This document shows, in pieces, positions 1-8,605 of a DNA stretch of 64,000 nucleotides. The DNA is taken from NCBI RefSeq assembly GCF_000775995.1, contig NZ_CP009227.1:2644068-2708067 (forward strand), in the 5' to 3' direction. Each line of letters opens with the position of its first letter. Positions within the stretch are counted from its first letter, which is position 1. The notes under the pieces are model-generated. The model was not told where the DNA came from, did not search any database, and saw nothing but the letters and a program-made list of their open reading frames with translations. Position numbers and translations under genes: made by a program. This DNA comes from Treponema sp. OMZ 838. Lineage in GTDB: Bacteria; Spirochaetota; Spirochaetia; Treponematales; Treponemataceae.

Positions 1-238
1 AAGATGCTGCGGCGCTTACCGCTTATTTTGAACAAGCGCGGCAAGAGGGCATTGATTCCCCTGCGGTAGAAAAAGCGATAGCATTGCTGGGCTCAAGCGG
101 TTCGATTACCGAAGCAGAAAAGCAAGGAAAAAAAAGATCGATTCCGTACTGGATCAGCTTGATGCACGGTACGGTAGCACGGTAAAAAAGATATTCGAAT
201 CGCTCTTTAACCTTATGCAGGGGCGGAGAACCTTTTAA
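1..238 (+). pseudogene. 3' end of an unidentified gene, broken by a -1 frame change at an A8 run
   Basis: The frame beginning at base 3 is open and reads DAAALTAYFEQARQEG..., up to the eight-A run at 128-135, and then soon stops (near 183). If translation moves back one base at the run, the reading continues as KKIDSVLDQLDARYG... and ends at the TAA at 236-238, a more protein-like C-terminus. One extra A (A9) would restore a single frame. The 'DxLDxRYG' ending faintly recalls the C-terminus of Y-family DNA polymerases, but this is weak and I do not name it. It could be an assembly or sequencing undercall, a contraction mutant, or slippage. The 5' end lies outside the window. Confidence 0.4.
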
Positions 239-260
239 AAATCGACAACTGCTTGAAGAC

Positions 261-325
261 TATAGGGCACCTCTATTCCGAAGGATGCGAAGCAAAGATA
301 ACCGAGGTTTTAGAGGTGTCCTATA
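261..325. repeat. Inverted repeat between convergent gene ends
   Basis: Arms 261-274 and 312-325 pair over 14 positions, 13 of them Watson-Crick and one G-T. They lie between the stop of the plus-strand gene at 238 and overlap the stop codon of the minus-strand permease gene (321-323). There is no clear T-run on either side, so a terminator role is possible but not shown. Confidence 0.4.
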
Positions 326-1673
326 CTTTCCGCATACTGTCCAAGGGTTTTTCTTTACCTGCATATACGGCAGGCAGCAGGCAGACAATCACCGACAGAA
401 TGAGCGTTCCGGCAGCAATTATATACAGTTCAGCCGCATTTAAGGAAATGGGAATATATTCCAAATAGTATTCGGGCGCTAAGAGACGGATAGTTTCGGG
501 GCTGCCCGTTTTTCCCAGCATATAATAGAGTGCGCTCTGTCCCGCATTGATTACATGTTCAAAAGCAACAAACAATTCGTTGATGTGTAAGGCCGCAAGG
601 ATACCGCCGGTTAAGCCGATACAGAGCCCTGCCGCTCCCGTAAAGAGACCTGCAATTAAAAACGACAGGGTAATAAAAAACGGATGCGCGCCGGTCGCTT
701 TAAGAATTGCAATTTCCTTCCGCCGCTCCATGATGAGCATCACCATTGCCGACGAAACATTGACCGAGGCAGCAAGAAGAATCAAAAACATGATGAACAT
801 CAAAAGATTCTTTGAAGTCTGAAATGAATAAAATTGAGAGCGGTTTAGATCCTGCCACGTATATACCGAAAATCCCGCCGGCAACAGTTGCTGAATGGTA
901 TCTTTTGCGTCCATAAGCAAAGTATCATTAAAAGGATCTGCAATGCTGACCGTAAGAGCGCTCAACGAGGACTGAGGCGACAACACTGCATCGGCAGATG
1001 CCAATGGGATAAAAATCCATAATGCATCCAATTCCTGATAACCGGAGGAAAGAATACCGCCAACCTTAAAACGGGTGAGCTTCGGTTTTGTCTGATTACC
1101 TGAATACTGCGGAAGTAGCGTGAGCAGCGAGCAACTGTCCCCGACTTTAAGACCGGTTTGCTCCGCAATCTTTTTGCCGAGCAAGATAGAACGGGTACCG
1201 TCGAACTCAAGACTGCCGTCTACCACCGTTAACAGGTTCCGTGCAGCGGGATTTTCAGTAAAATAGCCCGCATCTATCGCCCGTATTGTGCCTCCGCTAC
1301 GGCCGGTCTTGCCGATAAGTAAACCGGTACCTTCCTGCTGCCGCCGAGAACCGGTGAGCACCGGATGTGCGTTCATGCGGATTGAATCAAAAACCTCTTG
1401 AGCGCTCTGCTTCCGGTCATCGGCGGTTTGTGCGCTGCGGGGTGCAGGACGCAGATCGAGTACCTGCAAATGCCCGCTGCCGAGTTCAATCATGCGGGAG
1501 GTAATACCCTTGATCATCCCGTCTGACACCACAAGCACGATAACCAAGGGGATAATACTGATACCGATTCCCCAGACAGCGCCGATTAAACTCTTCCGCG
1601 CGTTTGAAACTGCCTTTCCCGCATTCAGCCCCAGATACCGCAGCGCCAGCTTCCATGCCAATAAAAAGTTCAT
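321..1673 (-). CDS. LolC/LolE-type ABC transporter permease (second permease of the operon)
   Basis: 450 aa FtsX/MacB-superfamily permease. It has one N-terminal membrane segment (about residues 28-50), a large extracytoplasmic domain, and three C-terminal segments (about 290-445). The stretch 'VVSDGMIKGITSRMIELGSGH' right after TM1 (positions about 47-67) is the Lol permease signature region. It would act with LolD to release lipoproteins from the inner membrane, or export a related substrate. Its start overlaps the stop of lolD by 4 nt (1670-1673), so the genes are translationally coupled. Assignment to LolE rather than LolC is by gene order only. Confidence 0.8.
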   Translation of the reverse strand: MNFLLAWKLALRYLGLNAGKAVSNARKSLIGAVWGIGISIIPLVIVLVVSDGMIKGITSRMIELGSGHLQVLDLRPAPRSAQTADDRKQSAQEVFDSIRMNAHPVLTGSRRQQEGTGLLIGKTGRSGGTIRAIDAGYFTENPAARNLLTVVDGSLEFDGTRSILLGKKIAEQTGLKVGDSCSLLTLLPQYSGNQTKPKLTRFKVGGILSSGYQELDALWIFIPLASADAVLSPQSSLSALTVSIADPFNDTLLMDAKDTIQQLLPAGFSVYTWQDLNRSQFYSFQTSKNLLMFIMFLILLAASVNVSSAMVMLIMERRKEIAILKATGAHPFFITLSFLIAGLFTGAAGLCIGLTGGILAALHINELFVAFEHVINAGQSALYYMLGKTGSPETIRLLAPEYYLEYIPISLNAAELYIIAAGTLILSVIVCLLPAVYAGKEKPLDSMRKV

Positions 1674-2350
1674 AAGAGCTGCAGCTTCCCTTGCTCAAGC
1701 CGGTAGCACAGGTCAGTGTCGACGGCAATCCCTTGATCATGCGTTACGATGATAAGCGTTTTACGGTGCTTATCCGCTATTGAAAAGAGCAGTTCCTGTA
1801 CCCCGCGCGCATTTGCAGGATCGAGATTGCCGGTCGGCTCATCGGCTAAAATGAGCGAAGGGTCATTGATAAGCGCACGGGCAACGGCTGCCCGCTGCCG
1901 CTCTCCCCCCGACAGCTGAGCGGGAAAGTGATTGAGCCGCATTTCCAACTTGACATCCTGCAAAAGGGCAGCCGCCTTCTCTTTTACCTCTTTTTTCGGC
2001 ATACCTGCGATAAGTGCGGGCAGCATCACATTTTCGATGGCGGTAAAATCTTTGAGCAAGTAATGAAACTGAAAGATAAAGCCGAGGTAAAAGCGGCGGT
2101 AGTCCGTCAATCCGCTTTCATTGAGCCGGTGCAGTTCATATCCGCCCGCAATAATCTCTCCCGAATCAGCCTGTTCCAAGCCGCCGACAATATTCAAAAA
2201 AGTGCTTTTTCCGCAACCGGACTCCCCTACTACGGCGATTTTTGCCGGTTGTTCGATTATCAGGTCTAAGTTATGTAAAATACGGATTGAGTCAGCCTCA
2301 GACTGAAAAGTTTTTGAAACGTTTGTCAGCGCTAAAATCGGTTTATTCAT
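1670..2350 (-). CDS. lolD: LolD-type ABC transporter ATP-binding protein
   Basis: 226 aa, the usual length for LolD. Walker A GESGCGKST lies at residues 42-50, the Q-loop near 92, the signature LSGGERQRAAVARAL near 145, and Walker B LILADEPTGNLD near 165. The switch His follows in 'IVTHDQ' near 200. It powers the two flanking permeases. It overlaps the upstream permease by 8 nt and the downstream one by 4 nt, forming a lolCDE-like set. In spirochetes this system would sort the abundant lipoproteins; MacB-like export is the alternative. Confidence 0.88.
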   Translation of the reverse strand: MNKPILALTNVSKTFQSEADSIRILHNLDLIIEQPAKIAVVGESGCGKSTFLNIVGGLEQADSGEIIAGGYELHRLNESGLTDYRRFYLGFIFQFHYLLKDFTAIENVMLPALIAGMPKKEVKEKAAALLQDVKLEMRLNHFPAQLSGGERQRAAVARALINDPSLILADEPTGNLDPANARGVQELLFSIADKHRKTLIIVTHDQGIAVDTDLCYRLEQGKLQLL

Positions 2351-3623
2351 AGCGCAGCACCTCCGCAGGTTTAAGGGTTAGAATTTTTCGAGCTGCAATT
2401 GAAGCGGCAAAACTCGCAGAAAAGACGCCGAATAAGAATACTAAAAAAACTTCGCTGAAGAAAATACGCACGGGTACCGAATCGATGTAAAAGTATTGAG
2501 GACTGAAAATACTAAAGCCCGTAAAAAATGTGTGCTCCAACAAAATATTTGCCGCTTCAATGACGGCATTTACCAAATATTCAGCCAATAAAAAGACCCG
2601 ATTGATGTCCGCGGAAAGCAGCAGTCCTAAAAGCAAGCCGATGGAAGCGCCCAAAAGCCCGATCGTAAAACCGTTAGCGATAAAGAGGGCTTGGATATGT
2701 TCTTTTTTAGCACCCAACGAAGCAAGTACCGAAATTTCTTCCCGCCGTTCATAGATGGAACGGCGCATTCCGTTGTAAATATTCACCGTAACCACCACAA
2801 AGATCAAAAAAACGAGCATAAACATCGTATTTTTTTCGATACGCAAGGCTCCGAAAAACGCTTGATTATAGGTGCGCCATGATTCTGCCTTCAATTCGGG
2901 CACGGCGGCAGAAATGCGGGCGATATATATCCCGTCAGCCTCCGAATTTTGAAGCTTTACTGCGGCTGACAGCTCCTGCTGAGTGCCGCACAGCAACGCG
3001 CCGGTCTCCGTTGACATAAAAGCAAAGCCTGCATCGATTGCATAATAGCCGGTCTTCATTAAACCGGCGACCGTGCATTCAGCATCCTCCGGAAAAATAT
3101 CGGTATCCGCGGTGCCCGAAAGCGCGAGGAGCGAAATCTTATCTCCGGCAGAAACCGAAAGCATACGGGCAAGCTCGTATCCGAGCACAACGGAATGCGG
3201 CGCACTAAGGTTAAAGTCACCTTCCATCATTGTTACAGCGCCGGCAAAGCCGCGGTCATCGCTTAATATCGTTTCAGGTACGGCGCGGAGTATTGCCGGC
3301 TGCTGCCTGCCGTAGTTGCCCTGCATTATTGTTTGCGTCTCTGAAAATACATAAAAGGATTGGAACCCGCCTACGGCCTTCGCCTGTTCCAGAGCCGCTT
3401 CGGATCCGTACAACTGTACGTGCGCCGAGCTTACCTGCAAAATGGTATCGATAAAGCTGCGCTGAAAACCATTCATCACAGCAAGGATAACAATCAAGAC
3501 CGTAACCCCGAAGGCAATCCCCAGTACGGAAAGGATTCCGGTAATCGCCGAACGCCCCTTGGTATCTGCGGCATTAAACCGCCGCAATACGAACAAAATC
3601 CATGCAAGATCAGTACGCTTCAC
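2343..3623 (-). CDS. LolC/LolE-type ABC transporter permease (first permease of the operon)
   Basis: 426 aa. It has an N-terminal cytoplasmic stub, TM1 (about 27-50), then the family motif 'VMNGFQRSF', which is typical of LolC/LolE. A periplasmic domain follows, then three C-terminal TMs (about 265-420). The FtsX-type loop 'YERREEISVLASLGAKKEHI' is the coupling-helix region that contacts the ATPase. The start overlaps the stop of the preceding secreted-protein gene by 4 nt (ATGA). It pairs with LolD and the second permease. Confidence 0.85.
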   Translation of the reverse strand: MKRTDLAWILFVLRRFNAADTKGRSAITGILSVLGIAFGVTVLIVILAVMNGFQRSFIDTILQVSSAHVQLYGSEAALEQAKAVGGFQSFYVFSETQTIMQGNYGRQQPAILRAVPETILSDDRGFAGAVTMMEGDFNLSAPHSVVLGYELARMLSVSAGDKISLLALSGTADTDIFPEDAECTVAGLMKTGYYAIDAGFAFMSTETGALLCGTQQELSAAVKLQNSEADGIYIARISAAVPELKAESWRTYNQAFFGALRIEKNTMFMLVFLIFVVVTVNIYNGMRRSIYERREEISVLASLGAKKEHIQALFIANGFTIGLLGASIGLLLGLLLSADINRVFLLAEYLVNAVIEAANILLEHTFFTGFSIFSPQYFYIDSVPVRIFFSEVFLVFLFGVFSASFAASIAARKILTLKPAEVLRYE

Positions 3624-4441
3624 GGTTCCTCTCCTACATATACTTCTTTATCATCAATATACAGGTGTATAATATGGGGAGTATTGTCCAACTCGATAAA
3701 GGCGGTTTTCTTTCCGTTCCGATATTTGGTTTGGGAAATAGCCTTATCCCCGTCAAACTCCCATACCGATTTGTCGATATTTTTCCTCGCGGTGATCGTC
3801 TGTTCAATCAGCTTACCGCCGCCGTTATAGATATTTTCCGTCTTTGATGTTAATGTTTTTTGTTCGTATTGCTCGATACTCAGCTCCCGTCCGTCATCAT
3901 CATAGCAAAATATTTCCGAACTATCTGTGCGGAGTATCTTCTTTTTTGTAGGATGGCGGGTACGACCTTTATATGCCCACTCCGTTTTTTCAACTGCCGT
4001 ACCGTCATTATAAAGCACTGCGAAGGAGGAGCGTCCCTGCCGGTCAAAACTTTCGTAATACCATTTATTACCGTCTGCAACGGTTAATCCTTTGCTATGA
4101 ATTGAGGCGAAAGTCAAATCGGCCTGCTTATCGTTTTCGGCTTCTTTCCTATCAGCGCCTGCCGTTGAGGAAGCCGCTTCGCCGCTTTCAGTCTCTTTTC
4201 CGTCCGTGCCTATTGCCGGCGAGACGGAGCCGCTATCCTTTACGGCCTCAGTAGAAACCTTTTCTGTTTGGGGAGTATCTGCCGGCACTGTGTCTGCCGG
4301 AACATCCGAAGCAATATCTACCGGAATCTCCGGTGTTGTACCGGCCGGAACATCCGTTGATTCAATTCCGTCAGCAGCACCGAACGGCGATTGGCAAAGT
4401 ACAACCGCTAAAATGAAAAAACAGAAAGCAACCCGTTTCAT
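3620..4441 (-). CDS. Secreted protein of unknown function in the ftsY-lol operon
   Basis: 273 aa. It has an N-terminal signal sequence (residues 1-23, hydrophobic 'FCFFILAVVLC' core, cut likely after AAD or FGA). An Ala/Thr/Pro/Glu-rich low-complexity linker of about 100 residues follows. The C-terminal region (about 110-273) contains short strand-turn units with 'YYESFDRQGR', 'FCYDDDGREL' and 'IYNGGGKLIEQT'. These resemble the MORN/YD-like antiparallel repeats of spirochete surface or periplasmic proteins. ATGA overlaps on both sides tie it to ftsY and the Lol permease, which suggests a link to envelope targeting. I do not recognise a named family. Confidence 0.75.
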   Translation of the reverse strand: MKRVAFCFFILAVVLCQSPFGAADGIESTDVPAGTTPEIPVDIASDVPADTVPADTPQTEKVSTEAVKDSGSVSPAIGTDGKETESGEAASSTAGADRKEAENDKQADLTFASIHSKGLTVADGNKWYYESFDRQGRSSFAVLYNDGTAVEKTEWAYKGRTRHPTKKKILRTDSSEIFCYDDDGRELSIEQYEQKTLTSKTENIYNGGGKLIEQTITARKNIDKSVWEFDGDKAISQTKYRNGKKTAFIELDNTPHIIHLYIDDKEVYVGEEP

Positions 4442-5319
4442 ACCGGCATACCGATAAATTCGCGTAGATAGGTATCGGCATTGAAGGGCGCAAAGTCCCC
4501 GTATTTTTCGCCGGTACCGGTAAAAATGACCGGTAGATTCAGCTGCCGTCCCACACTGAGCGCGATACCGCCTTTTGCCGTTGAATCATATTTTGTCAGA
4601 ATGACCGCATCGACTCCGACCGCCTCGTGGAAAACCTCTGCCTGCCTAAAGCCGCTCTGCCCTGCCGTTACATCCAGCACGAGTATTTTCTTGTAACACC
4701 CCTCATCGGTTTTCGATTCGGCGATCCTATTGATTTTTTGCAGTTCCCGCACGAGGTTTTCCTTATTATGGAGCCGCCCGGCGGTATCGGCAATAACGAG
4801 ACCGCCTCCCTGTGCCCGCACTGCCTGTGCAGCATCAAAGATAACCGCTCCCGGATCCCCGCCGTACTGATGCGCAATAACCCGCACATCGAGCTGTTTT
4901 CCGTGATATTCAAGCTGCTCTATCGCGGCTGCCCTAAAGGTATCCGCAGCGGCAAGTATAATCGGCGATTCAAAGCGGGATTTAAAATACTGAGTAAGCT
5001 TAGCCGCAGTTGTCGTCTTCCCCACGCCGTTTACCCCCAGCAGCAAATACACGGAGGTTTTATCTTTTTCCGGCGTAAAAGAAGCAACCGGCAAAAAGGG
5101 AAGTAAAATATCATATAAAATCTGCAATACCTGTTCTTGTTGTTCAACCTTCCGTTTTTTACATTCCGCACGAAGTAGGTCTTCAATCTCGAATGCAAAT
5201 TGAGCGCCGATATCGCCTTCTACCAATGTATCGGTGACGCTTTCAAAAAAAGAATCATCCAATCGGGAATGAATGCCGAACAGTTTCTTTAAACCTTCGG
5301 AAAAACTTCTTTTAGCCAT
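4438..5319 (-). CDS. ftsY: Signal recognition particle receptor FtsY
   Basis: 293 aa SRP GTPase. It has an N-terminal four-helix N domain (about 1-80) and then the G domain. G1 GVNGVGKTTTAAKL lies near 94-107, the insertion-box motif DTFRAAAIEQL near 125, G3 DTAGR near 180 and G4 TKYD near 240. The C-terminal 'GTGEKYGDFAPF' is a variant of the usual GxGExxxDLxxF. There is no acidic A domain, so this is the short form. It docks SRP-ribosome complexes at the membrane. It is the first gene of an operon running on through the secreted protein and the Lol genes. Confidence 0.95.
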   Translation of the reverse strand: MAKRSFSEGLKKLFGIHSRLDDSFFESVTDTLVEGDIGAQFAFEIEDLLRAECKKRKVEQQEQVLQILYDILLPFLPVASFTPEKDKTSVYLLLGVNGVGKTTTAAKLTQYFKSRFESPIILAAADTFRAAAIEQLEYHGKQLDVRVIAHQYGGDPGAVIFDAAQAVRAQGGGLVIADTAGRLHNKENLVRELQKINRIAESKTDEGCYKKILVLDVTAGQSGFRQAEVFHEAVGVDAVILTKYDSTAKGGIALSVGRQLNLPVIFTGTGEKYGDFAPFNADTYLREFIGMPV

Positions 5320-5397
5320 ATTTTTCTCCAGTATATCCGATATTTCTGTTGGGAACTTCCAAAAACCGAAATTTTTTAGAGGTTCGCCTTAAACCTG

Positions 5398-6855
5398 CTA
5401 TAACTTACGAGCCTCTTTTGGAATACTCTGATCGGCAGCATATAGATACAGCCCAAGCTGTACCACATAGTTAATACCTAAACCGATTGTTATTCCCTGC
5501 ATCACCGCAGAACTGATAAACAGTGCACGATATTTACTCTGCACTGCCGCATCACTCCCCAAACGGGAATCCGCGGCGGCTGAAGCCATATCTGCAGTAA
5601 GTCCCTGTAAAATCATAAAGATAGGGAGCGACACATAAAAGGCGCCGAGCGACCAGTACAGAACATTCCGCCGCCGGTCAATCAAGGTCTTGGTCTTTTC
5701 TTTATTGAGCATCGCTTGCAACTGATAGGTTGTCTGCCCTGGCTGCATAAAATCATGAGGTCGAAGTACAATGTAGGTTTTTACATCTTTATATGAAAAA
5801 CTGATAGCTGTATTTTTACCTGCCGGAACATCGGTCTGAAACGGCGTACCGGCAAAATACTGCGTATGCAAAAAGACATCCGCATCGGGTTTTATAAACT
5901 GAAACCCGACGGAAATAAGGTTTTCTTTTTTTAATTTTATGTTCAGCAAATAATTTTGCCCTGCTTGAACCTCGATAGTCTTACCGGCTGAATCGTAACC
6001 GGCAGCAAGCACTTCAAGCCGATGACTGCCTTCATACATATAAAGAGACTTTTTTCCTGCTTCGAGCGGTTCGCTGTCCACATACACTTCCGCATCTTCC
6101 GGTTCGACTGTCAGCAAAACCTTTGCAGGCTGAGAATTTTTTACCGCCGTCATAATTTGCGCCGCTAATGAACGGGCAATTGTTTCGATTGATTGATACG
6201 GTCCCGCTTCGCTGAACCGGTAATCGGGCATACCCGGCAAACCGGTTGTCAATACAACAGACACATACATATACCCCGACAAATCCTGTATCGACCCGTC
6301 AATAACTGCGGAGATATTTTCGCTCTTCAACGCTTGCGAAATATTCGTATATTCGGGGAGCTCAAATACCTGTTGACCATCCTTCCATATCATAACAGGG
6401 AGTGTTTCCGCGGTAAAAGAAGTATCATTCAGTAATTTGTCGATTTTCTCTTGAGCTTTTTGAATATCCGCTTCCTTTGCGGTTATTTTCTTGTTGAACG
6501 CAGCGGTCTGCTTCAGCTTCTCTTTTTCGGACATTACCGCAAGATACAGCGAATCACGTTCTGCAATTAATGATGCCCGTTCGCGGATAAGTGCAAGTTT
6601 TTTCGCAGCATAATCTATGAGCTGCCGCGCTCTTTTTTCTTCGGGGGTTACAAGTCTGCTTGCAGGTACAGCGCAAAAAAGGTTGAGCATGGCGGGTAAT
6701 GCGGTCGAGTACGATGCATATAATTCAGGCACATCGGTAAGTGTAAACTTTGATGCCGTAATTGACCATGTAGGAATCTCACCTTTTGTTTGAGCAATAC
6801 CGCATAATGCAGTTACCGCCGCAATCAGAGCAACGAACAGCCGTTTTATTTTCAT
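5398..6855 (-). CDS. Secreted PEGA-domain protein with C-terminal membrane segments
   Basis: 485 aa. It has a signal peptide (residues about 1-22, 'LIAAVTALCGIAQ'), then an extracytoplasmic region with a short coiled coil (about 105-150). A PEGA domain follows near 245-310 ('VLLTVEPEDAEVYVDSEPL', ending at 'LLNIKL') and a second all-beta segment. Two hydrophobic helices lie near 395-420 and 440-470. PEGA domains are beta-sandwich modules common in spirochete surface-layer and envelope proteins. The start codon overlaps the prfB stop (6852-6855), implying cotranscription with prfB. Substrate and role are unknown. Confidence 0.75.
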   Translation of the reverse strand: MKIKRLFVALIAAVTALCGIAQTKGEIPTWSITASKFTLTDVPELYASYSTALPAMLNLFCAVPASRLVTPEEKRARQLIDYAAKKLALIRERASLIAERDSLYLAVMSEKEKLKQTAAFNKKITAKEADIQKAQEKIDKLLNDTSFTAETLPVMIWKDGQQVFELPEYTNISQALKSENISAVIDGSIQDLSGYMYVSVVLTTGLPGMPDYRFSEAGPYQSIETIARSLAAQIMTAVKNSQPAKVLLTVEPEDAEVYVDSEPLEAGKKSLYMYEGSHRLEVLAAGYDSAGKTIEVQAGQNYLLNIKLKKENLISVGFQFIKPDADVFLHTQYFAGTPFQTDVPAGKNTAISFSYKDVKTYIVLRPHDFMQPGQTTYQLQAMLNKEKTKTLIDRRRNVLYWSLGAFYVSLPIFMILQGLTADMASAAADSRLGSDAAVQSKYRALFISSAVMQGITIGLGINYVVQLGLYLYAADQSIPKEARKL

Positions 6856-7989
6856 TCAGGACTGTCCTCATACATCAGCTGATTTGCCCATTGTTTTTTC
6901 AAAAAGTCTTCGATAAAGCCGTCTATATCACCGTCCATAACGGCTTGAATATTGCCTGTTTCATGTTTGGTACGGTGATCTTTTACCATTGTATAGGGCT
7001 GAAAGATATACGATCTGATTTGATTTCCCCACGAAATGCCTTTTTTTTCAGCAGCGAATTTCGCGTTCTCTTTTTCTTTTTCGTTGCGGTAGTATTCGTA
7101 CAGCCGCGCTTTAAGCATACTCATCGCCGTTGCCCGATTGGAGATTTGGCTTCGCTCGTTTTGGCACGCTACGACAATGCCGGTAGGCAGGTGCGTCAAC
7201 CGTACTGCCGAGTCGGTTTTATTGACGTGCTGTCCTCCGGCCCCTCCTGCACGATAGGTATCTACCCGTAAATCTTCCGGTCTGATATTTACCTCGATGG
7301 TATCATCCAACACAGGGAATACATACACGGAAGAAAAAGAGGTATGCCTGCGGGCGTTCGCATCAAACGGGCTAATCCGGATAAGCCGGTGTACGCCGGT
7401 TTCCGCCTTTAAGAAACCGTAAACATAGTCGCCGCTTATCTGTAGGGTGATAGACTTTAAGCCCTCATCGGCTTCCAGCTCATCAAGTGTTTCAACGGTA
7501 AAGCCGCGGCGCTCCGCCCAGCGGAGATACATACGGGTTAACATCCGTGCCCAATCGCATGCCTCGGTACCGCCTGCTCCTGCATGAACAGTCAAAAAGG
7601 CATCGCTGCCGTCAACCTCGTCGGAAAGAAGTGCCAGTGTATTGAGCTTTTCAAACCGTTCTTGAAGGTTTGTGAGCGACATATCGATTTCTTGAATGGA
7701 ATCTGCATTATCATCCTCTCCGGCTTCTTGGGTGAGTTCATAGAGTGTTTGCAGATCTTCGATATCGGCAATGAGCTTTTCCCACGGCTCGATACGGTTT
7801 TTCAGTTTTTTAATTTCCGACAAGAGTTTTTCGGCACTTTTAGGATCGTTCCAAAAACCTTCTTGCCCCGCGACAACTTCTTTTTCCGCAATCCGTTTTT
7901 TTACCGCTTCGGAGTCAAAGACGCCTCCAGATTTCATCGACATCGGCCTTAAGTGCTGCAATCTGCGGTTTATATTCTTCCAATAACAT
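6852..7989 (-). CDS. prfB: Peptide chain release factor 2, made by +1 programmed frameshift
   Basis: Translation starts at the ATG at 7989 (Shine-Dalgarno AGGAG about 6 nt upstream). It reads 24 codons to CTT followed by an in-frame TGA at 7915-7917. A +1 shift on CTTTGAC continues into the main frame, giving about 378 aa. The SD-like GGAGG just before the CTT is the known stimulator. The release-factor marks are clear: SPF anticodon tripeptide in 'RISPFDANARR', which reads UGA, and the catalytic GGQ in 'AGGAGGQHVNKTDS'. RF2 reads its own UGA, so the shift is autoregulatory. The next gene (PEGA protein) overlaps its stop. Confidence 0.95.
7914..7930 (-). promoter_or_regulatory. RF2 programmed +1 frameshift site
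   Basis: Read on the minus strand the site is CTGGAGGCGTCTTTGAC. It holds an internal SD-like GGAGG, then the slippery CTT, the in-frame TGA stop and a following C. A low RF2 level slows termination at TGA and favours the +1 slip into GAC. This matches the E. coli and general bacterial prfB site in all functional parts. Confidence 0.93.
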
Positions 7990-8030
7990 GATCATCTCCT
8001 ATCATATCCTATCATATCCTATAAAAACTT

Positions 8031-8315
8031 TTAGACTTTCTTAGGCGGACGGATTAAGAGTTTCCGCCACTTCTTTTTAGCAAGCGTGGAAATCGCCAAT
8101 ACCCCTTCGACAGGATACTGATATATGCGAATAACATCATAATAATCGGTTACCCGATCAATTTCGCGTTTAAGAGCAACCAATTGTTTCTCATTAACCG
8201 TAGAGGACTCCCAACACGCCCGCTGCATCCGTTCAAATCCATAAAAAGTTAACAATTCCGAAAGATGGGCAGCAGATTCCTCTCCGCCCGGATCTATCAT
8301 TACCGATACAAACAT
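8031..8315 (-). CDS. Cas2-like small protein without a CRISPR locus
   Basis: 94 aa. The start 'MFVSVMIDPGG' resembles the first beta strand and catalytic-Asp loop of Cas2/VapD-type ferredoxin folds. Later elements 'LLTFYGFERMQRACWE', a helix 'LKREIDRVTDYYDVIRIYQYP', and a C-terminal strand follow the Cas2 order (YG..RxQ..xxE, then RIYxxP). No cas1, cas9 or repeat array is visible in the 64 kb. It lies upstream of prfB, on the same strand. The assignment is by pattern only; a stand-alone ferredoxin-like housekeeping protein is equally possible. Confidence 0.6.
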   Translation of the reverse strand: MFVSVMIDPGGEESAAHLSELLTFYGFERMQRACWESSTVNEKQLVALKREIDRVTDYYDVIRIYQYPVEGVLAISTLAKKKWRKLLIRPPKKV

Positions 8316-8376
8316 ATTAACGTATAGAATATAACAAACCGGCTTCTATTGTCAAAGGGCTTGCACCAAGAAGTCA

Positions 8377-8520
8377 GGGTAAACACATCAGGTCGGATGT
8401 TTAACACCCCGCGGAAAAATTGAGACTATTCGACCAGAGTTGAACCTCTTCGCGGTTCAAATGGTCTCACAGTCTCAATTTTTCCGCGGTTTTTATCTAC
8501 TCTACCTGATGTGTTTACCC
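8377..8520. repeat. 144-nt nested palindrome (long stem-loop)
   Basis: Outer arms 8377-8393 and 8504-8520 are perfect 17-bp inverses. Middle arms 8409-8427 and 8471-8489 are perfect 19-bp inverses. Inner arms 8440-8446 and 8454-8460 are perfect 7-bp inverses. The whole segment can fold as one hairpin between the Cas2-like gene and bioN. It is not protein coding. A related half-copy lies at 32799-32846. It could be a REP/MITE-like mobile palindrome or the source of a structured RNA. Confidence 0.85.
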
Positions 8521-8529
8521 ATTTACTGG

Positions 8530-8564
8530 AAAAATGTGCGAAATTTTAAACAAAATTTCGCACA
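8530..8564 (-). terminator. Rho-independent terminator downstream of bioN
   Basis: A perfect 13-bp inverted repeat (8535-8547 with 8552-8564, 4-nt loop), followed on the minus strand by TTTTT at 8530-8534. It lies after the bioN stop and would end the biotin-transporter transcript. Confidence 0.75.
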
Positions 8565-8571
8565 GAAGGAA

Positions 8572-8605
8572 GGCAACCGCTAAAAATATTTTTAATACGG
8601 TTGCC
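8572..8605 (-). terminator. Second hairpin at the bioN 3' end
   Basis: An 8-bp perfect stem (8572-8579 with 8598-8605) with an A/T-only loop spans the bioN stop codon. It sits just ahead of the stronger hairpin at 8535-8564 and may help termination or protect the mRNA end. Confidence 0.45.

Noticed and set aside
7584..7952. 122-codon plus-strand frame opposite prfB
   Set aside because: It is a shadow of the helical N-terminal region of RF2; no start signal and the wrong strand for the operon.
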